The translations under genes were made by a program, and so were the position numbers. A stretch of DNA of 28,003 bases from a virus, in the IMG/VR virus record IMGVR_UViG_3300029448_000315, positions 1-28,003 of that record; one strand, given 5' to 3'. Below, one piece after another: positions 1-6,496 of the stretch (its first letter is position 1; each line of letters starts with the position of its first letter). Below the pieces are notes generated by a model that saw nothing but the letters and a program-made list of their open reading frames with translations, ran no database searches and was not told where the DNA came from.

Positions 1-1
1 C

Positions 2-55
2 ACAACTCACAGAGTAACAGATTCACATGGTTCAAACGATGGGACTTTAACATAA
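2..55 (+). CDS. 3' end of an upstream LamG-like gene (partial, cut by window edge)
   Basis: Frame 2 is open from the left edge and gives 17 residues ending VTDSHGSNDGTLT before TAA at 53-55. The stop overlaps the next ATG as TAATG. The string DSHGSNDGTLT resembles the strand that opens many LamG/concanavalin-like modules (compare DTSGNNNHG in the next gene and GSNDANV inside it). This is therefore probably the tail of another LamG-type surface protein, or the N-terminal part of the same protein, separated by a frame change. Only the last residues are visible, so the identification rests on one motif. Confidence 0.5.
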   Translation, partial: TTHRVTDSHGSNDGTLT

Positions 56-3027
56 TGGCTGCTACTATACAAACAATTGAAAAACCAACAAGAGCCAGAG
101 CATTAGATACCTCTGGTAACAATAATCACGGACAAATATATTCAGGTAGAGCATTAGAGTTTGATGGGGTTACTGATTATTTAGATGCAGGAGTTACAGT
201 TGCTACTTTAGGTATAACTAATAATGTTACAGTTGCTTGTTGGATAAATTCAGCCGACCTTGCAGCAAGTAGTAATGCTTTTGTATGGAATTTCTATACA
301 TCAACAAGCGATGGATTTGGTGTTAAATTTAGTAGTTCTACATTTAAAATTATAAATGATATTGACAATGCAGATTCCAATCTTTATACAACAACTTTAC
401 AACTTAATACTTGGTATAGAGTGATAGTTGTTTTAGATAATTTAGAAGCAAAATTATATATAAATGGAGTATTATCAGGAAGTGGAACAAGCGTAGCAGA
501 TGGATTAGATTCTTATACCTCTAATATTTATCTAGGAAATAGAAAAGGCTCAGGTGGTACTGCTTATTATAAAGGGATGATGTCAGATTTTCAAGTATGG
601 GATGCAGTATTTACAGCAGCTGATGCATTATATGACTACAATAATCCAGAACAATTAGTTTTAAATAGAGGTGGTACATCATTAACAAACTCTAATCTTA
701 AGCTATGGTATCCAATGAATGATGGGCATAGAGGACAACAATCATATATACTTGATGCTTCAAATACAGGGTTGGGTGATGAGATGACTACCAATGGAGA
801 TTTATCTTCAGGTGATTTAACAGGATGGACACATCATGGAACTTATCAATTTGATACTGTTGAATATGATAATGGTAGTATTCATGTAGTATCTAATGGA
901 ACTGATGAAGGTGGTGGTTATCAAAGTGTAATAAATACTGTAAATACACCTCTTATTGAAGGTGTAACCTATAAAATATCTTATGATATAACTGTCAATA
1001 GTGGCTCTATGAGAATAAATGTGATGAATGGACCAGTAGCAAATCAAGTTGGGTATTCTGTCACACACTCATCTACAGAAAGTGTAACTTCTTATTTTGT
1101 AGCTAATAGTAATTCAGGTAGCACAACAGCCACTCATGGAGTTGAAATATATACTCCAATAGGAACAGCAGCTGATATTAATTTAGATAATGTATCTCTT
1201 AAACCTGTAAATAACAAAAATCATGCAACAACTGTATTTCATGGTGATATGAGTGATTTATTGACAGCTGGACAAAAAACATTTTTTGGTGATGCTCTTG
1301 ATGATAATGATAATTTGTTTGATTTTGCAGGAAATAACGGTGATGCTGGTACTACATTAATAGATAGTAATGGGTTTACAATTACTAATGCTCATGCTGT
1401 GACTGGCTTCTATATAGCAGGAAATCATGGTAGGCTTACTAATAATGCTTCTGCACAAGCACTTGCAACGCTTCCTATAGCAACAGTTGCTGGGAGAACT
1501 TACCAAGTATTTTACGATGTTGCAGAAGGAAGTAGTAATATAAATGTTTCTTTAGGTTCAAGTGCAGCTTATAATAGCTCTAATGCTTCTGCAAATCAAA
1601 ATGATGGTACTGGAAAATCTCTTGCAACTGCTTATACCGCTGATGATGCAACATCATTTTTAGCATTACAACTTACTAGTTCAACCAATACACATTATTG
1701 TGATGTGGATAATTTAAAGATAGTTGAAGTAGGCTTAGCAACAGGCTGGACAGATGCAGACCAACAACTTGATATACCACAAACAGCATTACAATCTTAT
1801 AATCAATTGGCTTGGTTTGATGGATATGCTTCAGATACAGCTGCTGAATTAGATAGCACTTTTTATTTTGAAGTTGGACAAACTATAAATATGTGGGTAT
1901 TTCCAAATTCTATTACTATATATGATTCTATATTTGGAGCAAGAGAAACTGAGAATTACGTGAGGTATCAAAAAAATTCTGGTTCCTTTGTATCAACTAA
2001 TGAACTTGTTCAATTTGAACCAGAGAATAATACCGCTTATAGTATCACTGCTACTTCTGGAGGTACATTAGAAATAGGAAAATGGGGAATGTATACATTT
2101 ATATGGAATGCAGATAGAACTATAGATTTCTATGTTAATGGACTAAAAATAGGAGAATCTTCAGCTACTGCAGACACTACTGATGGTAAAAGATTAAAAG
2201 TAGGTCACTTTGGTGCTGGATATGGAACATCTTCTTTGCCATTTGAAGGAGCAATGACTGAAATATCTCATTATACAGATATATTAACAGAATCTGAAAT
2301 AAATGATTTATATAATGATGGTAAAGCCAAATCAGCTTTAGAAGCATCAGGTAGTGGTGGTTTGTCTTTATATTTAAGGAATAGTGGTTTATCTGAATGG
2401 AAAGATTTAAAAGGTAGTAATGATGCAAATGTAGATTCAACAGAAACAATGCTAATCACAGCAGGAGTAGATGGTTCAAGAGATTCTCAAGGATTTCTAA
2501 TGAATAGACAAAAGATTGTTAATAGTTTAAATACAAATGAAGAGTCTTATACTTCTGTAGATATTAATTACATATTTGGAACAGCTGATTTTAGTTATGG
2601 ATTTTGGTTTAAATTAGAAGACACTGAAAATGGATATTTGGCTGGGGTTCAATCTATAGGGAATAGTACAGGAGTAGGTTTAACTATTGATGCTGGTAAT
2701 GGTAAAATAAGGTCAAGACCATTTGGTGTTACAGCTGTATATACATCAGCAGCTTATGATGACGGAGAATGGCATTATGCTCATCATAATATAGATAGAA
2801 GTGCTAATGCTATTTTATATATAGATGGAGCAACAGCAGTATTAACACAAGATATATCAGGAGTTACAGGAAACTCTTTATCTACAAATAAATGGCATAT
2901 TGGAGCAGAAGTAGGAACTAGTGGTTTTCTAGCTGGAGAAATTGATGATTTAATTGTATATACCGATATATTAACAACAGCAGAAATAACAAGAAATTAT
3001 AACGCAGGTAAAAGGAGTCACAGATAA
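55..3027 (+). CDS. Multi-domain LamG/concanavalin-like phage surface protein (990 aa)
   Basis: Probable virion surface or tail-associated protein that could bind carbohydrates; no catalytic motif is visible. Three LamG-like jelly rolls can be read: about residues 33-198 (ALEFDGVTDYLD ... LYINGVLSGS ... MSDFQVWDAVFTAADALY), about 585-755 (AWFDGYASD ... FYVNGLKIGE ... YTDILTESEINDLYNDGK) and about 835-985 (YGFWFKLED ... LYIDGATAVL ... YTDILTTAEITRNYNAGK). Between the first two lie one or two CBM-like sandwiches, about 243-385 (NGDLSSGDLTGW ... INLDNVSLK) and about 430-560 (ending CDVDNLKIVE). There is no signal peptide. The ATG at 55 sits in TAATG, but its frame is also open back to base 1, so the protein may begin earlier. 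The C-terminus overlaps the next ATG by one base. The LamG call is strong; the role in the virion is inferred from neighbours. Confidence 0.85.
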   Translation: MAATIQTIEKPTRARALDTSGNNNHGQIYSGRALEFDGVTDYLDAGVTVATLGITNNVTVACWINSADLAASSNAFVWNFYTSTSDGFGVKFSSSTFKIINDIDNADSNLYTTTLQLNTWYRVIVVLDNLEAKLYINGVLSGSGTSVADGLDSYTSNIYLGNRKGSGGTAYYKGMMSDFQVWDAVFTAADALYDYNNPEQLVLNRGGTSLTNSNLKLWYPMNDGHRGQQSYILDASNTGLGDEMTTNGDLSSGDLTGWTHHGTYQFDTVEYDNGSIHVVSNGTDEGGGYQSVINTVNTPLIEGVTYKISYDITVNSGSMRINVMNGPVANQVGYSVTHSSTESVTSYFVANSNSGSTTATHGVEIYTPIGTAADINLDNVSLKPVNNKNHATTVFHGDMSDLLTAGQKTFFGDALDDNDNLFDFAGNNGDAGTTLIDSNGFTITNAHAVTGFYIAGNHGRLTNNASAQALATLPIATVAGRTYQVFYDVAEGSSNINVSLGSSAAYNSSNASANQNDGTGKSLATAYTADDATSFLALQLTSSTNTHYCDVDNLKIVEVGLATGWTDADQQLDIPQTALQSYNQLAWFDGYASDTAAELDSTFYFEVGQTINMWVFPNSITIYDSIFGARETENYVRYQKNSGSFVSTNELVQFEPENNTAYSITATSGGTLEIGKWGMYTFIWNADRTIDFYVNGLKIGESSATADTTDGKRLKVGHFGAGYGTSSLPFEGAMTEISHYTDILTESEINDLYNDGKAKSALEASGSGGLSLYLRNSGLSEWKDLKGSNDANVDSTETMLITAGVDGSRDSQGFLMNRQKIVNSLNTNEESYTSVDINYIFGTADFSYGFWFKLEDTENGYLAGVQSIGNSTGVGLTIDAGNGKIRSRPFGVTAVYTSAAYDDGEWHYAHHNIDRSANAILYIDGATAVLTQDISGVTGNSLSTNKWHIGAEVGTSGFLAGEIDDLIVYTDILTTAEITRNYNAGKRSHR
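2272..2327 (+). repeat. Diverged direct repeat inside the LamG gene, copy 1 (copy 2 at 2959-3014)
   Basis: The stretch encoding YTDILTESEINDLYNDGK recurs at 2959 as YTDILTTAEITRNYNAGK, and the first 18 bases (TATACxGATATATTAACA) are nearly identical between copies. Both copies close a LamG module, so they mark module duplication or homogenisation within the gene. They are coding repeats, not a mobile element. Confidence 0.6.
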
Positions 3028-3380
3028 TGGCACATTATGAAATGTATTTTTGTCTACCAAGCAGTGCATATGATAGTGCTGTTGGTACCAAAATAAAAGA
3101 ACTATATCCAATAGTAGAATCAGTAGATGAGGATAATAATATTACTTATAAATCATCCCCTACTTGGAATGATATTATATTTGCAGGTAAGGTAGGAGCT
3201 CCAAGATATTCACATGATAAAGCGTATTGTATTATCAAAGGTGAATGGTCTATGAAAGATGGAGTATTATCAGAGCTTATAGCATTAGGAGCTAGTAAAG
3301 CATATCCTAATTTTAGTGTATTAACTAAGTCAGAAGCGCAAGTTTTAGCTGCTAGTGATACATTTGTAAGTGAGGGATAA
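3027..3380 (+). CDS. Small conserved-type phage protein of unknown function (117 aa)
   Basis: I do not recognise this protein. It starts on the ATG overlapping the LamG stop (TAATG), so it is probably translationally coupled. The composition is that of a globular mixed alpha/beta protein: N-terminal MAHYEMYFCLPSS, an aromatic WNDIIFAGKVG, then IIKGEWSMKDGVLSELIALG, and an Ala/Ser-rich C-terminus. There is no membrane segment, signal peptide or Cys pair. Its position between a surface protein and the adaptor suggests a minor structural or chaperone-like role, which is inference only. Confidence 0.7.
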   Translation: MAHYEMYFCLPSSAYDSAVGTKIKELYPIVESVDEDNNITYKSSPTWNDIIFAGKVGAPRYSHDKAYCIIKGEWSMKDGVLSELIALGASKAYPNFSVLTKSEAQVLAASDTFVSEG

Positions 3381-3403
3381 TTATATTAAATTAAAGGTAA
3401 TTT

Positions 3404-3619
3404 ATGAAAAGAAATAGAACATACTATTGTAACTCTTGTAAAAAATGCATAGACTTTAAAGCTAATGATGACTATATATGTAAATGTGGATATGTATTTG
3501 GAACAAAAATTAATATATCAGATGGTATTAATATGAGATATAATAAATTTAGCAGTCAAACAAAAGTAGAATTTAGTCAAACAACAATTGACCAAGATAT
3601 TGCAGATAGGAATAGATAA
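3404..3619 (+). CDS. Small zinc-ribbon protein (71 aa)
   Basis: A CxxC knuckle (C9, C12, with an extra C15) is paired with C26-K-C28-G, the spacing of a compact zinc ribbon or rubredoxin-like knuckle in the first 30 residues. The rest is polar with no recognisable fold. The ATG has an AAAGG element upstream, and the stop overlaps the next ATG (TAATG). Zinc ribbons of this size may bind nucleic acid or stabilise a protein interface. Which applies here cannot be told, and its place inside a structural operon is unusual. Confidence 0.65.
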   Translation: MKRNRTYYCNSCKKCIDFKANDDYICKCGYVFGTKINISDGINMRYNKFSSQTKVEFSQTTIDQDIADRNR

Positions 3620-3972
3620 TGGCAAAAAGTATGACAGTACAAAATATTATTGATGGTGTTGATGAATCAATTGGAGCTAAATCTGATTCATATATGTTAA
3701 GATTAGTAAACGATGCTTTGCTTGATATATCAGAAAAAAAACAACATTATACTAAAGAAGTAACAACTGATTTAAAAACAAAACAAAGATGGTATACATT
3801 ATCTGATGATATGATTGATATATTAAAAGTTGAAGTATTAGATTCAAATAATAGATATGTAATGATACCTAAATTAGCTGACCCTCATAGAATATTAAAA
3901 GCTGATACAGATTCTAATTCAACACCAGAAACATTTACAGATTCTAGTGGTGCAGATGATTCATTAACGTAA
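3619..3972 (+). CDS. Probable head-tail adaptor protein, N-terminal part (117 aa)
   Basis: The N-terminus is a helical bundle (TVQNIIDGVDES ... SYMLRLVNDALLDISEK), followed by TKQRWYTLSDDMIDILKVEV and a loop containing MIPKLADP. This is the pattern of phage connector/adaptor proteins, in which early helices are followed by a 'Y.LP.D...I..V' strand. The ORF stops with TAA at 3970-3972. The next ORF is in the same frame after only three more codons and supplies the complementary C-terminal half, so the pair probably represents one ancestral protein. An AAGGA element near the stop may allow re-initiation. The adaptor assignment is by pattern and position. Confidence 0.6.
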   Translation: MAKSMTVQNIIDGVDESIGAKSDSYMLRLVNDALLDISEKKQHYTKEVTTDLKTKQRWYTLSDDMIDILKVEVLDSNNRYVMIPKLADPHRILKADTDSNSTPETFTDSSGADDSLT

Positions 3973-3981
3973 GGATGTATT

Positions 3982-4617
3982 ATGGCAACAAATAAAAGAA
4001 CATATCCAAATGATTACTTTGTTTATTACAATGATGATAATAGGCTTGCAATATTATGTGAAGACACAGCATCTTCATCATCTGAAAGAACAAAAGAAAA
4101 ATATGATACATATCAAGGTTCTGGTAATTTAAGTGGTACAATAAGTGACGCAGACTGTTCAGGTACTACAATAACATTTACGTGCAGTGCAGACCATGGT
4201 CTTGCTACAGGAGATAGAGTGAGTATATCTGGCACAACAAATTTTAATGATGATAATTTAGCTAGCCAAGCTGTTACTGTATCAAATGTAAATACTTTTA
4301 CAATGACACGCTCATCTAGTAGTTCAGCTACAAATGAAACAGGGACTTTTTCATCATTGTTTGTTGATAATGGAATTAGAATAACATATCATTCTAAATA
4401 CGAAGAAGCTACAGCAACAGGTAATAATTTACAAAGTGATTTAGGTTTAGACAGTGCTCTTCATAATGCAGTTGCATGCTATGTAAAAGCAAGACTATAT
4501 GAAGATGATGAAGATTTTCAATTTGCAGATTACTATAGAAAAATGTATGAAATGAAAATTAAAAAATTTAGAAGCAGAAGGTCTGCAGTAAGAGTATTAT
4601 CAGTTCCAAAATTATAA
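3982..4617 (+). CDS. Probable head-tail adaptor protein, C-terminal part with inserted beta module (211 aa)
   Basis: It opens with NDYFVYYNDDNRLAIL, the 'YY.d.nRl.I' strand usually found in the middle of adaptor proteins, and ends with a helical pair (LHNAVACYVKARLYEDD, FADYYRKMYEMKIKKF) and a basic tail. This is the usual adaptor C-terminus. Between them, about residues 45-125, sits a Ser/Thr-rich beta module with HGLATGDRVSISGTTNF and NTFTMTRS, a small domain type seen as an insertion in phage structural proteins. It is in frame with the preceding ORF. The start is ATG with AAGGA about 7 bases upstream. Confidence 0.6.
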   Translation: MATNKRTYPNDYFVYYNDDNRLAILCEDTASSSSERTKEKYDTYQGSGNLSGTISDADCSGTTITFTCSADHGLATGDRVSISGTTNFNDDNLASQAVTVSNVNTFTMTRSSSSSATNETGTFSSLFVDNGIRITYHSKYEEATATGNNLQSDLGLDSALHNAVACYVKARLYEDDEDFQFADYYRKMYEMKIKKFRSRRSAVRVLSVPKL

Positions 4618-4626
4618 AGGAATAAT

Positions 4627-4662
4627 ATGAAAACTTTGAAAAAGAAGTTAAGCGGTAAGTAG
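4627..4662 (+). CDS. Possible 11-codon leader or mini-ORF
   Basis: An AAAGGA element ending the adaptor gene precedes ATG and eleven codons (MKTLKKKLSGK) before TAG. It fills most of the 70-base gap before the phosphoesterase. The ribosome-binding spacing is good, but the length is too short to tell coding from chance. The rest of the gap carries only the GAGG element for the next start. Confidence 0.2.
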   Translation: MKTLKKKLSGK

Positions 4663-4687
4663 TTTTTTGAAATAAATTGAGGTTAGA

Positions 4688-5473
4688 ATGGCAAAATTAA
4701 ACAAAGGAATTGTTAATAGAGCAGTAGTTACTCCTGATAAACATTTTCCTTTTCATTGCAAAAAAGCAATAAATATAGTGTGTCAAGTTATTGAAATAGT
4801 TAAACCTACAATATACGTAGATTTAGGTGACACAGGCGAATGGGAACATTTCAGTAATCATTACTGGAAAGGTAGAAATAAAAAAACAATGGAAGACTTA
4901 ATTCCTTTGTTAGATAAAGATGTCAAAGATGTAAATAAAGGAATGGACATAATTGATAAATCTTTAGATAAAGTTGAATGTAAAATTCGACATTTTGTTC
5001 AAGGTAATCATGAAGTATGGTTGGACAATTTTGTAGTAAGATACCCTTATCTTAGCCATTATGAAACTCAAAATGCATTAAGAATAAAAGAACGTGGATA
5101 TAAATATCATCCTTATCATAGAAGAAAACTTTTAAGAATAGGAAAATTAAATTTTACACACGGACATAAAACTGGAATGCATCATGCAAAAGCACATCTC
5201 AGCTCTTATAAAGACAATATTATGTATGGACATACACATGACCTACAAAGATATACTGATACTGGAGTTAAAGGAACAATGAGTGGCTACAGCATGGGAT
5301 GTTTAAAAGACATTAAAAAAGATGAAGATTGGTTAAGAGGTAATTTAACTAACTGGAATCACGCATTGGCTATAATAGATTTTTTTAAAAATGGAGACCA
5401 TATAGTTCATGTTTTAGAAATAATTGATGGAAAGACTTCTTTATGGGGTCAGTATCTTGATGGTAATAAATAA
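4688..5473 (+). CDS. Calcineurin-like metallophosphoesterase (261 aa)
   Basis: All core motifs of the metallophosphoesterase superfamily are in order: D17-x-H19 (TPDKHFPF), G47-D48 (DLGDTGEWE), G106-N107-H108-E109, H158-G159-H160 and G181-H182-T183-H184. These ligate the two active-site metals, so the enzyme should be active. The superfamily hydrolyses phosphomonoesters or phosphodiesters, including nucleic acids and nucleotides, and the substrate cannot be deduced. Length and layout match the small soluble phosphoesterases often carried by phages. There is no signal peptide, so it should act in the cytoplasm. GAGG lies about 7 bases before the ATG. It heads the accessory cassette and its TAA lies 10 bases before the MscS-like gene. 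Confidence 0.88.
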   Translation: MAKLNKGIVNRAVVTPDKHFPFHCKKAINIVCQVIEIVKPTIYVDLGDTGEWEHFSNHYWKGRNKKTMEDLIPLLDKDVKDVNKGMDIIDKSLDKVECKIRHFVQGNHEVWLDNFVVRYPYLSHYETQNALRIKERGYKYHPYHRRKLLRIGKLNFTHGHKTGMHHAKAHLSSYKDNIMYGHTHDLQRYTDTGVKGTMSGYSMGCLKDIKKDEDWLRGNLTNWNHALAIIDFFKNGDHIVHVLEIIDGKTSLWGQYLDGNK

Positions 5474-5482
5474 TGGAGAATA

Positions 5483-5851
5483 ATGGAAAAAGAAACAATA
5501 GAACATCTGATAGGGGAATATGGATGGATGATAATAGGAGCATTTATCTTTCTATTGGGAAAAAGCACCATCGAATCTGCAATAGAAGGTTTAAAAACTA
5601 TGGCTGGAAACGACCTCAATGTAGACGATACAATAATTTTAAATGGCAGACCTGCACGTATAACAAGAATATCATTATGGAAAACTACAGTATTTGTTTA
5701 TGATGTTGGATGTGATGCAGATGGAAAACCATATATTAAAGGCGGAAATAAATTGTCAATACAAAACATTAAATTAAAAGACCATACAATAGAAAAGCCA
5801 TTACCAATGCTTGACTTAAAAAAATGGGATAATTGCAAGGAGAAAAAATGA
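5483..5851 (+). CDS. Miniature MscS-like (mechanosensitive channel beta-domain) membrane protein (122 aa)
   Basis: One membrane helix (about residues 14-27, WMIIGAFIFLLGK) is followed by an Ala/Gly-containing helix (STIESAIEGLKTMAG) and a small beta barrel: LNVDDTIILNGRPARI, TRISLWKTTVFVYD, then GGNKLSIQNIKLKDHTIEKP. This order matches the pore-lining third helix and Sm-like beta domain of MscS channels ('F.vGD.I...G..G.V..I.l..T.....D', 'vxIPNsxl...I.N'). MscS proteins are at least twice this length and have more helices plus a C-terminal cage, all missing here. GGAG precedes the ATG by a few bases. The stop overlaps the next start as ATGA. Function may be a membrane pore, a partner of host MscS, or something unrelated. 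Confidence 0.6.
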   Translation: MEKETIEHLIGEYGWMIIGAFIFLLGKSTIESAIEGLKTMAGNDLNVDDTIILNGRPARITRISLWKTTVFVYDVGCDADGKPYIKGGNKLSIQNIKLKDHTIEKPLPMLDLKKWDNCKEKK

Positions 5852-6021
5852 AGGACACATTAAGGGTTTTAAGTACTTACCCTGAGATAGGTATAAGCAC
5901 AAGCTTTTTATCAACAGTAATAGGCATTCTAAACGTTTTAAACCCTATATTAACATTTGTATCATTAAGCTTTGCTATAATATTAGCTTTAATGACGTTT
6001 TATGCTAAGATTAAAGGCTAG
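5848..6021 (+). CDS. Small hydrophobic membrane protein, holin candidate (57 aa)
   Basis: The sequence from about residue 14 to 53 (TSFLSTVIGILNVLNPIL, then TFVSLSFAIILALMTFYAK) can form one long or two short membrane helices, with a charged N-terminus (MKDTLRV) and a short basic C-terminus (KIKG). Size and topology fit small phage holins, but holins lack diagnostic motifs and no endolysin is adjacent. The ATG at 5848 was preferred over the in-frame TTG at 5833 because AAGGAG lies between them at proper spacing. The start overlaps the previous stop (ATGA). Confidence 0.6.
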   Translation: MKDTLRVLSTYPEIGISTSFLSTVIGILNVLNPILTFVSLSFAIILALMTFYAKIKG

Positions 6022-6023
6022 TA

Positions 6024-6146
6024 ATGATTGGTTTAGGCTATTTCATATTAGGTTTTGTGATAGTCTTTGTTGGAGGATTATGGTGGTTAGGAAAATGGGA
6101 AATATTTGAGATGTATATAGATGATGATGAAGATTGGGAATTTTAA
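6024..6146 (+). CDS. 40-residue single-helix membrane protein with acidic tail
   Basis: MIGLGYFILGFVIVFVGGLWWLGKW forms one membrane helix and is followed by an acidic cytoplasmic-type tail (MYIDDDEDWEF). The ATG lies two bases after the previous TAG. Its TAA ends at 6146 and the next gene's ATG begins at 6147, so it fits tightly in the operon, which supports it as a real gene despite its size. The function is unknown; in context it may assist a pore or lysis step. Confidence 0.6.
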   Translation: MIGLGYFILGFVIVFVGGLWWLGKWEIFEMYIDDDEDWEF

Positions 6147-6347
6147 ATGATAGGACAAAAATTTATAATAAATATAATTATTAAGCAAGTAATGAAAGCT
6201 ATTAAAAAAGCTTCTGATAAAGAAATTGCTAGTAATCATGAAAAAAGAATTAAAGCCTTAGAAAAAAACTCACACCCTAAAGTTGATTTAGTATGTACAG
6301 GTTGTGGTTGTAAAGCTAAAAGAAAAACAAAAAAAGGAGAAAAATAA
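6147..6347 (+). CDS. Small helical basic protein with a Cys cluster (66 aa)
   Basis: The N-terminus is a hydrophobic-amphipathic helix (KFIINIIIKQVMKAIKKA), then a charged helix (HEKRIKALEKN), then a Cys cluster C50-x-x-C53-x-C55 and a strongly basic tail. Three Cys are not enough for a standard single zinc site, so metal binding would need a dimer or another ligand such as H43. It is preceded and followed by membrane proteins with no spacing. I do not recognise the family. Confidence 0.6.
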   Translation: MIGQKFIINIIIKQVMKAIKKASDKEIASNHEKRIKALEKNSHPKVDLVCTGCGCKAKRKTKKGEK

Positions 6348-6496
6348 TGATGTCATTTATTACAGCTAATTGGGAATATGTTTTATTAGCCCTATATGTA
6401 GTGGAAAAAGTAATTAAATTAAGTCCATCTAAAAAAGATGATTTAGTTTGGGACATGGTATTAAAACCTATTGTTGATAAAATAAAAGGTAAGTAG
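6347..6496 (+). CDS. 49-residue holin-like small membrane protein
   Basis: MMSFITANWEYVLLALYVVEK supplies one moderately hydrophobic helix. It is followed by a short loop (KLSPSKKDD) and an amphipathic helix ending KIKGK. Small phage proteins with a membrane-leaning N-terminus, a 'KL.P.KKDD' turn and a basic end occur near holin and lysis genes. The gene begins on ATG overlapping the previous stop (TAATG) and ends TAG overlapping the GTG start of the hub gene (TAGTG), so it lies fully inside the operon. Holin function is a guess from size and position. Confidence 0.6.
   Translation: MMSFITANWEYVLLALYVVEKVIKLSPSKKDDLVWDMVLKPIVDKIKGK

Noticed and set aside
817-1068. Opposite-strand ORFs inside the LamG gene (also 2177-2459)
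   Set aside because: They lie antisense to a well-supported gene, have low-complexity Ile/Tyr/His/Leu content typical of reversed AT-rich coding DNA, and no ribosome-binding context.
3970-3972. Genetic code reassignment to explain in-frame TAA and TAG interruptions
   Set aside because: TAA and TAG both end well-defined genes elsewhere in the window, so general reassignment does not fit.
5473-5703. 76-aa + strand ORF starting in TAATG after the phosphoesterase
   Set aside because: It is a shifted frame over the MscS-like gene; its Asn/Arg-rich sequence has no fold pattern, while the 5483 frame has a membrane helix and beta domain and its own GGAG.
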